From: Ferrovibrio sp035304305
Lineage (GTDB): Bacteria; Pseudomonadota; Alphaproteobacteria; Ferrovibrionales; Ferrovibrionaceae
Assembly (NCBI RefSeq): GCF_035304305.1
Contig: NZ_DATGQG010000009.1
Coordinates: 1-34,727, forward strand
Length of the DNA stretch: 34,727 nucleotides
Reading direction: 5' to 3'
Shown here one piece after another: positions 10,317 through 17,623 of the stretch; position 1 is the first letter of the stretch; each line of letters begins with the position of its first letter. The position numbers and the translations under genes were made by a program. Under the pieces are notes generated by a model. The model searched no databases. It saw only the letters and a list, made by a program, of their open reading frames with translations, and was not told the origin of the DNA.

Positions 10317-10625
10317 TCAGGCGGCGATTTCGAGGATCTTCACCGCCGTGTAGCTCTGGCGGTGGCCGTTCTTGCGGCGCGAATTCTGCCGGCGGCGCTT
10401 CTTGAAGACGATCAGCTTCGGGCCGCGGGTGCGGCCGATCACCTCGGCCTTGACCTTGGCGGCACCGACCGCCTGGCCGACCTTCAGGTCCTTGCCGGCG
10501 CCGACGGCCAGCACCTGGTCGAATTCGATCTTGTCGCCCGCCTCGCCGGCCAACAGTTCGACCTCGAGCACGTCGCCCGCTGCCACCTTATACTGCTTGC
10601 CACCGGTCTTGATTACTGCGAACAT
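10317..10625 (-). CDS. rplU: Large ribosomal subunit protein bL21
   Basis: The 102-residue protein starts MFAVIKTGGKQYKV, the universal bL21 N-terminus, and ends with the conserved KKRRRQNSRRKNGHRQ block that contacts 23S rRNA. The frame stays open upstream to 10829, but that part is low-complexity, lies beyond the promoter at 10690-10717 and overlaps another gene, so I place the start at 10625. It is the first gene of rplU-rpmA. Confidence 0.97.
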   Translation of the reverse strand: MFAVIKTGGKQYKVAAGDVLEVELLAGEAGDKIEFDQVLAVGAGKDLKVGQAVGAAKVKAEVIGRTRGPKLIVFKKRRRQNSRRKNGHRQSYTAVKILEIAA

Positions 10626-10650
10626 ATTGAAATTCCATAGAAAAACGGCA

Positions 10651-10686
10651 GTGCCAGCCATCCGGCACCACCTGAATTCAAGGTGG
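10651..10686 (-). other. Inverted repeats around the rplU start site and leader
   Basis: Two inverted repeats lie here. CCACCT-N7-AGGTGG (10668-10686) spans the predicted transcription start. GTGCC-N8-GGCAC (10651-10668) falls inside the leader. They could be an operator and a leader hairpin for autogenous control, but no known leader motif is recognisable. Confidence 0.35.
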
Positions 10687-10689
10687 CGC

Positions 10690-10717
10690 ACTATAGCCGT
10701 GGCAAAAGGCCTGTCAA
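10690..10717 (-). promoter_or_regulatory. Sigma70-type promoter of rplU-rpmA
   Basis: On the minus strand TTGACA (10712-10717) and TATAGT (10690-10695) are separated by 16 bases, close to the housekeeping consensus. Transcription would begin near 10683, giving an approximately 58-base leader. The -35 box overlaps the last codons of the upstream nuclease gene. Confidence 0.8.
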
Positions 10718-11199
10718 CCCCGGATTGCCGCGCCGTTGCGGCGCTTCTGCGCCCGCCATTCCCAGGCCGGCTGGGCCTCCTCGGCCGCCCAGAGGCCGCG
10801 CCGCCCGCGCCGCGCCTCCTGCTCGGCATCCTCGTAGTCGCGGCCGTAGCGCCGGTAAGCCCAGGCCAGCCCGGCCCGGACGATCTCGCGGTTCAGCTCC
10901 AGCCCGCCGGCCCAGCAGACCGCGACGATGCGGCCGTAGCGGTCGCGGTCCTTCTCCCGGCAGCGGACCGGCCGGTCGGCGACCAGCCGGCGCAGCCAGG
11001 CGGCGGCCTCCTGGCCGCAGAGCCAGTCGACGCCGCCGCGGCGGCAGACCTGGGCCTTTTCCGGCGCATCCACCCCGTGCAGACGGTAGGTCGTGCCGTC
11101 GATCCGCAGCGTGTCGCCGTCCACGACGCTGGCGGTCTGCGCCGCCAGCGGCACGGAAATACAAACACTTAAAAGGACAAGGAGAATCAGCCATCGCAT
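10714..11199 (-). CDS. Exported thermonuclease-like (SNase family) protein
   Basis: The 161-residue protein has an N-terminal signal peptide (a hydrophobic run after MRW, then an Ala-rich cleavage region near residue 20) and an SNase fold. Visible are SVVDGDTLRIDG with the metal-site Asp, RLHGVDAPEK containing the catalytic Arg/Asp region, CGQEAAAWL, DRDRYGRIVAVCW with the second Arg, and LVRAGLAWAY-type end segments. Cysteines in the mature part suit an oxidising compartment. The family cleaves DNA and RNA with Ca2+ in the periplasm or outside the cell; many bacterial members have never been assayed. Two identical-pattern palindromes lie directly upstream, suggesting specific repression. Confidence 0.85.
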   Translation of the reverse strand: MRWLILLVLLSVCISVPLAAQTASVVDGDTLRIDGTTYRLHGVDAPEKAQVCRRGGVDWLCGQEAAAWLRRLVADRPVRCREKDRDRYGRIVAVCWAGGLELNREIVRAGLAWAYRRYGRDYEDAEQEARRGRRGLWAAEEAQPAWEWRAQKRRNGAAIRG

Positions 11200-11212
11200 G
11201 CCCGGAAGCTAA

Positions 11213-11243
11213 CATACAAATGTATGTTGCATACCGGTGTATG
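11213..11243. promoter_or_regulatory. Two tandem CATAC-N4-GTATG operators
   Basis: CATACAAATGTATG (11213-11226) and CATACCGGTGTATG (11230-11243) share the same palindromic arms with different centres, 17 bases apart centre to centre. They lie 14-44 bases upstream of the nuclease start. The first is embedded in a longer AACATACA-AA-TGTATGTT palindrome. Conserved arms with variable centres indicate a dimeric regulator bound twice. I cannot assign the regulator family. Confidence 0.6.
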
Positions 11244-11281
11244 GGGGGCGCCGTACGCCGGCGGCCCCCGACGGGGCAGCG

Positions 11282-12133
11282 TCAGGTATTGCCGTCGCGG
11301 GTCAGCGCCGAGGTCTCGACCACCAGATGGCGCAGGCGTTCCAGCCCGTCCTGCAGGCGGCCGGAGCCGATCTCGCCGTAGATCGTGTTCACGCAGTCAT
11401 TGAGCCGCCGCGGCGTCAGCGCCAGCCGTCCGGCATGGCTCACGGCATGCTTCTCGTTCAGCAGATGCTCGCCGTTGAGCGCGAAGATCACCTGGCAGAG
11501 GCAGGCGATGCAGCGGAAGGCGCAGCCCATCGTGTAATGCATGTCGGCGCGCGCCAGATTCGTTTCGCCATTGTGCAGGGCGAATTCCGCCTCCCAGAGA
11601 TGGGTGCGCACCAGCGCGTCACGCAGGGCTTCGGGATACTGCAGGGTGAGGCGCTTGAGCGCCGCGAAGGCGTGGGTCGGATCCCACAGCGCGCGGCCGC
11701 AGGCCACCTCGCCGAGATAGATCGCCGAGGAGAAGCAGTGGGGATGGCCGGGCTGGTAATGCGCCGTGACGAGGCCGGTGGAGCAGTCGTCGATGACATG
11801 CCGCACCCGGTGCAGGTCGCGATAGAGCAGGTCGACGCGCTGGCCGCCGACGTTCAGCCAGCCGCCGCCGTCGATCCAGGGGCCCCAGCCGCCGATGGTG
11901 GTGACGTCCGCCTCGTCGTCGAGCAGCGTGACCGCCCGCTGCAGGGCGGCGTGATCGAAGGGATGATGGCTGTCGTAATAGAGTCCGATGTCGAAATCGG
12001 AGTCCGGCGTCGCCAGATCACGGGCGCGGCTGCCGCCGAGCACGATGGCATGGATGCCGGGTACTGCCGAGAGCGCATCGGTGATGCGTCGCAGCAGCAG
12101 GTCGTCCGGTGTCGCACCCGTCGCGTATGCCAT
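11282..12133 (-). CDS. Nucleotidyltransferase-domain protein (Pol beta superfamily)
   Basis: The 283-residue protein has the Pol-beta-like signature: GGSRARDLATPDSDFDIG with Gly34-Ser35 and the metal-binding Asp46 and Asp48. A further Asp in GGQRVDLLYRD near residue 100 completes the triad. The C-terminal half is helical and resembles the extension of aminoglycoside-adenylyltransferase-like and DUF4037-type proteins. The likely chemistry is transfer of a nucleotide to a small molecule or protein; the acceptor is unknown, and there is no basis to call it a resistance gene. It starts 17 bases downstream of the TerB-like gene and probably shares its transcript. Confidence 0.75.
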   Translation of the reverse strand: MAYATGATPDDLLLRRITDALSAVPGIHAIVLGGSRARDLATPDSDFDIGLYYDSHHPFDHAALQRAVTLLDDEADVTTIGGWGPWIDGGGWLNVGGQRVDLLYRDLHRVRHVIDDCSTGLVTAHYQPGHPHCFSSAIYLGEVACGRALWDPTHAFAALKRLTLQYPEALRDALVRTHLWEAEFALHNGETNLARADMHYTMGCAFRCIACLCQVIFALNGEHLLNEKHAVSHAGRLALTPRRLNDCVNTIYGEIGSGRLQDGLERLRHLVVETSALTRDGNT

Positions 12134-12150
12134 CCACTCTCTTCAATCGC

Positions 12151-12582
12151 CTACTCCGCCGAGACCGCCACCAGCGCGCGCTTGTAGCGGGCGCGGCTGC
12201 CGCGTTCGATGGCGGCAGCATGCAGGCGCTCGACGCCGAGTTCATGCCGCAGCATTTCCAGCCAGCGCAGTTCCTCCTGGCGCGCATGCCCGTCCACCGC
12301 CACCATGTCGCAGGCCAGCGCATAGGCCGTCTCGCACCAGTCTTCCGGCAGGGCTTCCTTCACCAGGCCGAGCGCCGCGTCGATGCCGTCTTCCTCGTCG
12401 AGCAGCGAGACGCAGTCGCCGACCGCCACCTTCATCGCGTCCTGGCCGTAATCCTGGAAGATCGGCAGGTGCCGCACGGCGACTTCCATCGCGGCGACTT
12501 CCGAATCCTTCAGCCGGCCGTCGGCGACGGCGGCGATCACCATGGCGTAGATGAGGGCGTTCTGTGGCGTGATGGTGGACAT
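12151..12582 (-). CDS. TerB-like (tellurite resistance/DjlA-N) protein
   Basis: This 143-residue all-helical acidic protein resembles the TerB superfamily, with the metal-type segments AAVADGRLKDSEVAAME near the start and CDMVAVDGHARQEEL later. It is read from MSTITPQN (12582). An upstream ATG at 12666 would add an unconserved basic leader, so I do not use it. Members are soluble cytoplasmic proteins of uncertain biochemical role, and tellurite resistance should not be inferred. It is upstream of and close to the nucleotidyltransferase gene. Confidence 0.72.
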   Translation of the reverse strand: MSTITPQNALIYAMVIAAVADGRLKDSEVAAMEVAVRHLPIFQDYGQDAMKVAVGDCVSLLDEEDGIDAALGLVKEALPEDWCETAYALACDMVAVDGHARQEELRWLEMLRHELGVERLHAAAIERGSRARYKRALVAVSAE

Positions 12583-12729
12583 GGTCCGTTTGCTGTCTGA
12601 TGTCTGGATGCTGCTGCTGCCGCCAATCATGCGGGCTTCCCGGCAGGGCCGCAAGTGGCCCGTCATGTGACAAGAAGTATCGTTGCGACGGTCACACTTT
12701 TGCCATTCCGACGCGATTGAATGTCGCTC

Positions 12730-15513
12730 TCACGCGCTCTGCTGCGTGTCCGAATCCGCCCGCATCGCATTGAGAAAGCTGCGCGTCTCTGCCACTGCCT
12801 CGGCGATGCCGACGCGGCGCACGTCGACTTCCGACGGAAAGGCCGAGAGCAGCCGCGACGGCAGCTGCGCGTCCAGCACGACGAAGACGCCGTAATCGTC
12901 GGCGCGGCGCAGCAGGCGGCCATAGGCCTGTTTCAGTTTCAGCCTGGTGAGCAGGTCGTCATAGGCCTGGCCGCCGAAGGCGGCGCGGCGCGCCTTGTGC
13001 AGCAGGTCGGGCCGCGGCCAGGGCACGCGGTCGAACACCACCAGGCGCAGGCTGGCGCCGGGCACGTCGACGCCGTCGCGCATGGCGTCGGTGCCGAGCA
13101 GGCAGGCCTGTTCCTCGGCGCGGAAGATGTCGACCAGCGTCGCATTGTCGATCGGATCGACATGCTGGGCATAAAGCGGCAGCCCGGCTTCGGCGAGCGG
13201 TTTCAGGATCCGCTTCTGCACCGCGCGCAGGCGGAAGATCGCGGTGAACAATCCGAGCGCGCCGCCGCCGGCGGCGAGGAAGAGCTCGCGATAGGCAGCC
13301 GCCACCTGGTCCATCGCATCGCGGCGCACGTCGGTGACTACCAGCACGCGGGTGCGCGCGCCGTAATCGAAGGGCGAGGGAAAGGCGGCGCGGCGCGCCG
13401 GCAGCGGCAGATGGCGCACGCCGGTGCGGATCTCGGCCGATGCCCATGCCGCATCGGGCGCGGCATCGGCTTTCGCCGGCGCGAGATCGCGCAGGGTGGC
13501 CGACGTGATCGCCACGCCATGGGCGGGCTTCAGCACCGCGGCCGCGAAAGGCTGCATCGGATCAAGGTAATGCCGGTAGAGGCCGAGGTCGAGATCGCGG
13601 CCGTCACTGCGTTCCAGCGCGAACCAGTCGACGAAGGTCGGCGGCGTCTCGGTCTCGAGATCGAGCAGCATGCTGCGCCAGGCGTCCAGCGTGAGCTTGC
13701 GCCGCAGCAGGCTGCGCAGGGCGCCTTCGATGCGGCTGCGCGTCGCCGTCTCCAGTTCCGCCGTTTCGTCGGCCAGCATGTCGGAGAGCGCCTTCACCAG
13801 CCGGTTCATCGGCTCCAGCATGCGTTCGATGCCGCGCGCGAAGCCCTGCGCCGCCTCGATCAGGCCGGCGACCGGCTCCTTCGTCGGGCATTCGATGCCG
13901 TAGGGACTGTCGGGATGCGGCGCGCGCGCCAGCACCTGCTGCCTGACCTTCGCGAGAAAGGCTTCGCCGGCGCCGGCCGGATTGCCGTCCGCCAGCCGTG
14001 CCAGCCAGCCGTCGGAAGGCAGCGCGCGGGCGGCTTCCAGCATCGTTTCCAGCGCGTTGCGCGCGGTGTCGCTGTCGGTGACGAGATCGCCGATGCGGTT
14101 GGCCAGTCCGCGCGCGCGGCTGCGCCGTCCGCCTTCCGGACCGCGCAGCCAGCGCCGCAGGTCGACGCCTTCCTGTCCGGTGAGATGCGCGGCGAAGGCG
14201 CTGTCGGCGGCCTCGAAGAGATGATGGCCCTCGTCGAAGACGTAGCGCAGCGGCTTCTGGGAATCGTCATCGCCCATCGCGGCCTGGATCATCACCAGCG
14301 CATGGTTGGCGATCACCATCTCGGCCTTGCGCGACCTGCGCAGGCTGCGCTCGATGAAGCATTTGCGGTAATGCGGACAGCCGGCATGGATGCACTCGCC
14401 GCGCTGGTCGGTCAGGCCCAGCGTGCGGTTGCGGCCATGGAGATCGACCGCCCAGGCGGGGAAGTCGCCGCCGGCCAGATCGCCGTCGCGGGTCGCCAGC
14501 GCCCAGCGCGCGATCAGCGCCAGCGGCACCATGTCCTGCGGCCGCGCCGCGCCGCCCTGCGTCGCGTCTTCCAGATTGAGCAGGCAGAGATAGTTCTCGC
14601 GGCCCTTGCGGATCACCACCTTGGCATTCTTTTCCGCCGCGTCGGGAAACAGGCGGTCGAGTTCGCGGTCGAGCTGGCGCTGCAGGTTCTTGGTGAAGGT
14701 CGAGAGCCAGACGGTGCCGCCGTTCTTCTCGGCCCAGACGCTGGCCGGCGCGATATAGCCCAGCGTCTTGCCGATGCCGGTGCCGGCTTCGGCCAGCACG
14801 GCTTCGGGCATGCCGATCTGCGCCCGCGGCGCGAAGGCCTGCGCATTGGTGGCGGCGTAATCGGCCTGGGATTCGCGCCGTTCCGCCGCCCCGAATTGAT
14901 TCTGGCCGAGCAGCCGCGCCAGCCGTTCGCGCGCCTCCATCGGCGAGACGCTCTGCGTGTCCGGCGGCGGTGGCGGCGCGTAATCCACCCATTCGGGCAG
15001 TTCCTGCCAGACGTCGAAACCGCCGAAGCCGCCGGCCGGCACGCTCGCCGCCGCCTCGCCGAGCGCCGCCAGGATATACGGCGCCCAGGGCCAGCCGGCC
15101 TTCTGCAATGTCCGGGCAAGGCGGGCGCAGCGTTTCAGCGCGCGCGGCGATTGCTGCGGCAGTTCGCCGAGCAGGATGCGCGCGGCCTCCTGCAGATAGA
15201 GGGATGCTTCCTCGTCGTCGGCGGCATCGAAGCCGATGCGCTGAAGCAGGCCATGGGGCGTCGGCAGGCAGAATTTGGCCGGCCGCACGAAGGCGAAGAG
15301 ATCGAGCAGGTCGAGACTGGGAAAGGGTTCGACGCCGAGCCGTGCCGCGGTGGCGCGCGCATGCACCAGCAGCGGCGGCACCGCCCGTGCCCGTCGCGCC
15401 GCCGCGTCGGCCGGCAGCTTCTCGGCGCCGCCCTGCTCCGCCCACCACGCGAAACCGCCGCCGGCGACGAGGGCCGGCAGGCGGGCAAGGGCGGCGGCGA
15501 GGGCGGTGGTCAT
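12730..15513 (-). CDS. ATP-dependent DNA helicase, DinG/XPD (Fe-S) type
   Basis: This large superfamily 2 helicase of 927 residues has Walker A AEAGTGIGKT at 241-250, the DEAH-like box DEGH at 427-430, and motif VI near the end (QAYGRLLRRADDYG). Four cysteines between the first two motifs (near 310, 374, 379 and 385, in ECIHAGCPHYRKC) form the Fe-S cluster of XPD/DinG enzymes. The first roughly 190 residues are an extra domain not seen in E. coli DinG; this long version is common in Alphaproteobacteria. The likely role is 5'-3' unwinding in repair or at R-loops. The gene stands alone; the palindromic repeat at 15525 lies just upstream of its start. Confidence 0.9.
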   Translation of the reverse strand: MTTALAAALARLPALVAGGGFAWWAEQGGAEKLPADAAARRARAVPPLLVHARATAARLGVEPFPSLDLLDLFAFVRPAKFCLPTPHGLLQRIGFDAADDEEASLYLQEAARILLGELPQQSPRALKRCARLARTLQKAGWPWAPYILAALGEAAASVPAGGFGGFDVWQELPEWVDYAPPPPPDTQSVSPMEARERLARLLGQNQFGAAERRESQADYAATNAQAFAPRAQIGMPEAVLAEAGTGIGKTLGYIAPASVWAEKNGGTVWLSTFTKNLQRQLDRELDRLFPDAAEKNAKVVIRKGRENYLCLLNLEDATQGGAARPQDMVPLALIARWALATRDGDLAGGDFPAWAVDLHGRNRTLGLTDQRGECIHAGCPHYRKCFIERSLRRSRKAEMVIANHALVMIQAAMGDDDSQKPLRYVFDEGHHLFEAADSAFAAHLTGQEGVDLRRWLRGPEGGRRSRARGLANRIGDLVTDSDTARNALETMLEAARALPSDGWLARLADGNPAGAGEAFLAKVRQQVLARAPHPDSPYGIECPTKEPVAGLIEAAQGFARGIERMLEPMNRLVKALSDMLADETAELETATRSRIEGALRSLLRRKLTLDAWRSMLLDLETETPPTFVDWFALERSDGRDLDLGLYRHYLDPMQPFAAAVLKPAHGVAITSATLRDLAPAKADAAPDAAWASAEIRTGVRHLPLPARRAAFPSPFDYGARTRVLVVTDVRRDAMDQVAAAYRELFLAAGGGALGLFTAIFRLRAVQKRILKPLAEAGLPLYAQHVDPIDNATLVDIFRAEEQACLLGTDAMRDGVDVPGASLRLVVFDRVPWPRPDLLHKARRAAFGGQAYDDLLTRLKLKQAYGRLLRRADDYGVFVVLDAQLPSRLLSAFPSEVDVRRVGIAEAVAETRSFLNAMRADSDTQQSA

Positions 15514-15524
15514 AAGGTCTTATG

Positions 15525-15550
15525 TCATGGCCGGGCTTATCTCGGCCACC
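15525..15550 (+). repeat. Palindromic repeat, left copy
   Basis: GTCATGGCCGGGCTTATCTC followed by GGCCACC matches the reverse complement of the copy at 16009-16037 with two substitutions and one missing base. It contains a TGGCCG/CGGCCA stem. Together the two copies bound the AT-richer island in inverted orientation. Confidence 0.65.
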
Positions 15551-15655
15551 TATAGTTTCGTCCCGCCGTCTTAGAGGAATGGCGCTGCACGATTACAAGG
15601 GGATACGCTAGTAAGGCGGTAAACTAACCACTACGCGGGAGGCGTTGTCGACTCC

Positions 15656-16036
15656 GTGACGAAGATGAAAATCGTATACAAAGTCACATGGCCGAACGGA
15701 AAGATATACGTTGGCAGCGATTTGACAGACTCAATTACATATTTCGGAAGCCCAGACAAACGTAGTATCGAAGCCGATTTTCCAAGCCGGGAGGATCGGC
15801 GGGACATGACGGTACGTCGCGAGATTCTATGGGAATCCGAGAGTGCATCTGATGCAGAGGTGTTGAAGAAAGAAAAAGAATTTATCATTGCTCTTCGCGC
15901 GAACGACCCCGCTATCGGTTACAATCGAAGTCCACGAGTTGGCTCAGCTTCAATAAAGCGCCGCGGGGCGGTAGAGAATTTTCCGCTCGACAGTTCGGTG
16001 AAAAGGCGTGGATGGCCGGGACAAGCCCGGCCATGA
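15656..16036 (+). CDS. GIY-YIG-like nuclease domain protein, 3' end formed by a repeat
   Basis: The 126-residue product begins with MTKMKIVYKVTWPNGKIYVG, where the VYK...YVG pair matches the two strands of the GIY-YIG nuclease core. Later come a Glu-rich helix (LKKEKEFIIAL), a likely home of the metal-binding Glu, and GYNRSP, matching the conserved Asn. The catalytic Arg is not certain. GTG 15656 and ATG 15665 are both possible starts, with GGGAGG upstream. Base composition is much more AT-rich than any neighbour, indicating recent acquisition. The last roughly 15 residues (SVKRRGWPGQARP) and the TGA stop are encoded by the palindromic repeat, so the native C-terminus has probably been replaced. 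Activity is unproven. Confidence 0.6.
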   Translation: MTKMKIVYKVTWPNGKIYVGSDLTDSITYFGSPDKRSIEADFPSREDRRDMTVRREILWESESASDAEVLKKEKEFIIALRANDPAIGYNRSPRVGSASIKRRGAVENFPLDSSVKRRGWPGQARP

Positions 16037-16037
16037 C
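16009..16037 (-). repeat. Palindromic repeat, right copy (inverted)
   Basis: ATGGCCGGG (16012-16020) pairs with CCCGGCCAT (16026-16034) around a 5-base loop. Read on the minus strand it is the same repeat as 15525-15550. It provides the stop codon of the GIY-YIG-like gene. Confidence 0.7.
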
Positions 16038-16083
16038 AAGGATGGTCTTTTGAGGATCGTCGCTTTACGGCGACTTCGATCCG

Positions 16084-16719
16084 CTACTGCGACGCCCAGA
16101 CGATGCGCGAGATCCAGGCCACCTCGTGGATCTCGAAATGGCGGTCGGGATGCTCCGGGTTGAACGAGCTGAGCTCGATCCGGGTCAGCGTGCGGCGCGC
16201 CAGGATCTTGCACATCACTTCGCCTTCCACCGTCTTGGCGATGACGCGGTCGCCGCGGCGCACGCTGGCGGCCGGCGAGACGATCACCGTGTCGCCGTCG
16301 CGGTAAACCGGCAGCATGCTGTCGCCGGTGATCTCCAGCGCATAGGCGGCCGGATCGTCCAGTTCGGGGAAGGGCAGCTTCTCCCAGCCTTCGCCGGTGG
16401 GAAAACCGGCATCGTCGAAGAAGCCCGCCGCGCCCGCCTGGGCCAGGCCGATCAGCGGGATCTTGTGGCTGCTGCGCGGCCCCGGCGTCGCATTTTCCAG
16501 CAGCGCCATGAATTCCGAGACGGTCGCGCCCGTCGCTTCCATGACCTTGGCGACGGATTCCGTCGACGGCCAGCGCTGCTTGCCGTCGCGCGAGATGCGC
16601 TTGCTGCGGTTGAAGGTGGTGGGGTCGAGACCGGCCTTGCGGGCCAGCCCCGAGGCGGTCAGGCCGTATCGTTCGGCCAGCCCGTCGATTGCCGCCCAGA
16701 TTGCCCGATGTGTCAGCAT
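16084..16719 (-). CDS. HTH / S24 (LexA-CI type) repressor
   Basis: In this 211-residue protein residues 1-70 hold a helix-turn-helix (LTASGLARKAGLDPTTFNRS). Residues from about 85 form an S24 self-cleaving domain. Ser134 (ITGDSMLP) and Lys171 (GEVMCKIL) are 37 residues apart, the same spacing as Ser119/Lys156 in E. coli LexA. An Ala-Gly bond near 95-96 (AQAGAAGFF) is a candidate cleavage site. Similar proteins are widespread in Alphaproteobacteria, so it could be a chromosomal regulator. Its divergent position directly before the virion operon, with an inverted repeat at that promoter, fits a phage repressor released by DNA damage. That role is inferred. Confidence 0.85.
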   Translation of the reverse strand: MLTHRAIWAAIDGLAERYGLTASGLARKAGLDPTTFNRSKRISRDGKQRWPSTESVAKVMEATGATVSEFMALLENATPGPRSSHKIPLIGLAQAGAAGFFDDAGFPTGEGWEKLPFPELDDPAAYALEITGDSMLPVYRDGDTVIVSPAASVRRGDRVIAKTVEGEVMCKILARRTLTRIELSSFNPEHPDRHFEIHEVAWISRIVWASQ

Positions 16720-16761
16720 GGGAAGAACGTCTTACATTTCCGCGCTTTTTGCTACAGGAAT

Positions 16762-16793
16762 ATGCTCTCCTGAATCCTGTTGATGGAGAACAT
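16762..16793. promoter_or_regulatory. Operator candidate upstream of the virion operon
   Basis: ATGCTCTCC (16762-16770) and GGAGAACAT (16785-16793) form an inverted repeat with 8 of 9 positions matching and a 14-base spacer. The right arm overlaps the -35 box of the plus-strand promoter. A GAAC-N7-GAAT element (16788-16802) is one base from the alphaproteobacterial LexA box GAAC-N7-GAAC. Binding by the adjacent S24 protein or by LexA would block transcription. Confidence 0.45.
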
Positions 16794-16807
16794 AAAAAGA
16801 ATATAAG
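16780..16807 (+). promoter_or_regulatory. Sigma70-like promoter of the virion operon
   Basis: TTGATG (16780-16785) and TATAAG (16802-16807) are separated by 16 bases in an unusually AT-rich stretch. Transcription would begin near 16814, just before the GAGGAG ribosome site of the first gene. It is the only convincing promoter I see for the roughly 16-kb operon. Confidence 0.6.
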
Positions 16808-16832
16808 ATCGCGCAGCCGAGGAGTACGCGCC

Positions 16833-17330
16833 ATGTTCCTCCAGCCCCACGGGAATGAAATGGAAACACCTGCATCCGGATGCGGGTTCCCGCCGCCCGT
16901 GCTGCGGCGCCAGGGTAGCAGGCCGGCTCCGGTGAGGATGCCGGAGCAGGGCGCGCCGGACCGCGCGGTGGTGGTGTTCGGCGACGAAACCCGGCTGCGC
17001 AAGCTCCGGTGTCTGAAGCCCGGATTCCGCCACTGCGCCGTCTGGCTGCGCCTCGATCAGGGCTGGATCGGCTTCGAGCCGCTGTCTCATATGTGGGAAA
17101 TCCGCCATTTTCCGCATTGGAATCGCGAGGTCGACCTGGCTGCCCATCTGCGTCGCAACGGCCGATGCGCCCTGACGGTTCCGGTCTTCGAGCCACCCCG
17201 GAAGCTGGCCGCGCCCTTGCCGGCCTCCTGCGTCGAGGCGGTCAAGCGCCTGATCGGGTTGCATTCTTGGCGGATCAGAACACCATGGGAACTTTTTCTG
17301 TGTCTCAAGAAAATAAACCTTGACGACTGA
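16833..17330 (+). CDS. Phage-associated protein, possible permuted papain/NlpC-like hydrolase
   Basis: This is the first gene of the operon, 165 residues from ATG 16833, with GAGGAG eight bases upstream. The frame extends upstream to 16689 without support. The central part has His67 in GFRHCAVWLRL, followed by an aromatic strand (GWIGFEPLS). Near the end are Cys133 and Glu135 in ASCVEAVKRLIGL, then TPWELFLCLKK. A His strand first and a CxE helix later is the order seen in circularly permuted NlpC/P60 and LRAT-like cysteine hydrolases. Comparable small proteins occur at the head of podovirus virion clusters. The peptidase idea is an inference from two motifs; no function is established. Confidence 0.6.
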   Translation: MFLQPHGNEMETPASGCGFPPPVLRRQGSRPAPVRMPEQGAPDRAVVVFGDETRLRKLRCLKPGFRHCAVWLRLDQGWIGFEPLSHMWEIRHFPHWNREVDLAAHLRRNGRCALTVPVFEPPRKLAAPLPASCVEAVKRLIGLHSWRIRTPWELFLCLKKINLDD

Positions 17331-17406
17331 CCGCAGGTGTTCTATTTTTGGTCCCGTCAGCAGCGATCGGCCCGGCTTTCCGGCCGCCAGCAGAAGGGAC
17401 CAGACC

Positions 17407-17616
17407 ATGGGTGGAATTTTCGGATCATCGCCCCCGCCTCCGCCGCCACCCCCGCCGGCGCCCGAACCGGTGAAGGACAACGCGGCCGAGCTGGCGGCGC
17501 AGGCCGCGCGCGAGCGCCGCCGCCGCGGCCAGTCGGAAACCATCGCGACCTCCTGGCGCGGACTGGAGCAGGCGCGGACTTCCGCCGCCGCGCCGAAGCG
17601 CCTGCTGGGCGAGTGA
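17407..17616 (+). CDS. Small Pro-rich protein preceding the portal gene
   Basis: The 69-residue protein starts MGGIFGSS, then a run of nine prolines, PAPEPVKD, a charged helix (AELAAQAARERRRRG) and a short tail. AGAAGGGA provides a ribosome site about 10 bases before ATG 17407. Small proteins with this plan (MGG-F start, polyproline, Arg-rich helix) recur just before portal genes in short-tailed phages. They are usually left as hypothetical; a role in head assembly or the internal core is possible. It is eight bases from the portal gene. Confidence 0.7.
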   Translation: MGGIFGSSPPPPPPPPPAPEPVKDNAAELAAQAARERRRRGQSETIATSWRGLEQARTSAAAPKRLLGE

Positions 17617-17623
17617 GGCGGCG

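Noticed and set aside
12666..12696. TGTGAC and GTCACA half-sites resembling a CRP site
   Set aside because: The spacer is 19 bases rather than 6, and no promoter fits, so it is not a CRP operator.
12721..15555. A 944-codon open frame antisense to the helicase gene
   Set aside because: The helicase on the minus strand has all its motifs; the antisense product is His/Arg/Gln-rich without any domain, as expected from GC-rich shadow frames.
15555..15641. tRNA-like stretch on the minus strand (GTGGTTAG D-arm-like, CCCGC/GCGGG ends)
   Set aside because: The anticodon stem does not pair and there is no TTC-type T-loop, so it is not a tRNA; a decayed remnant cannot be shown.
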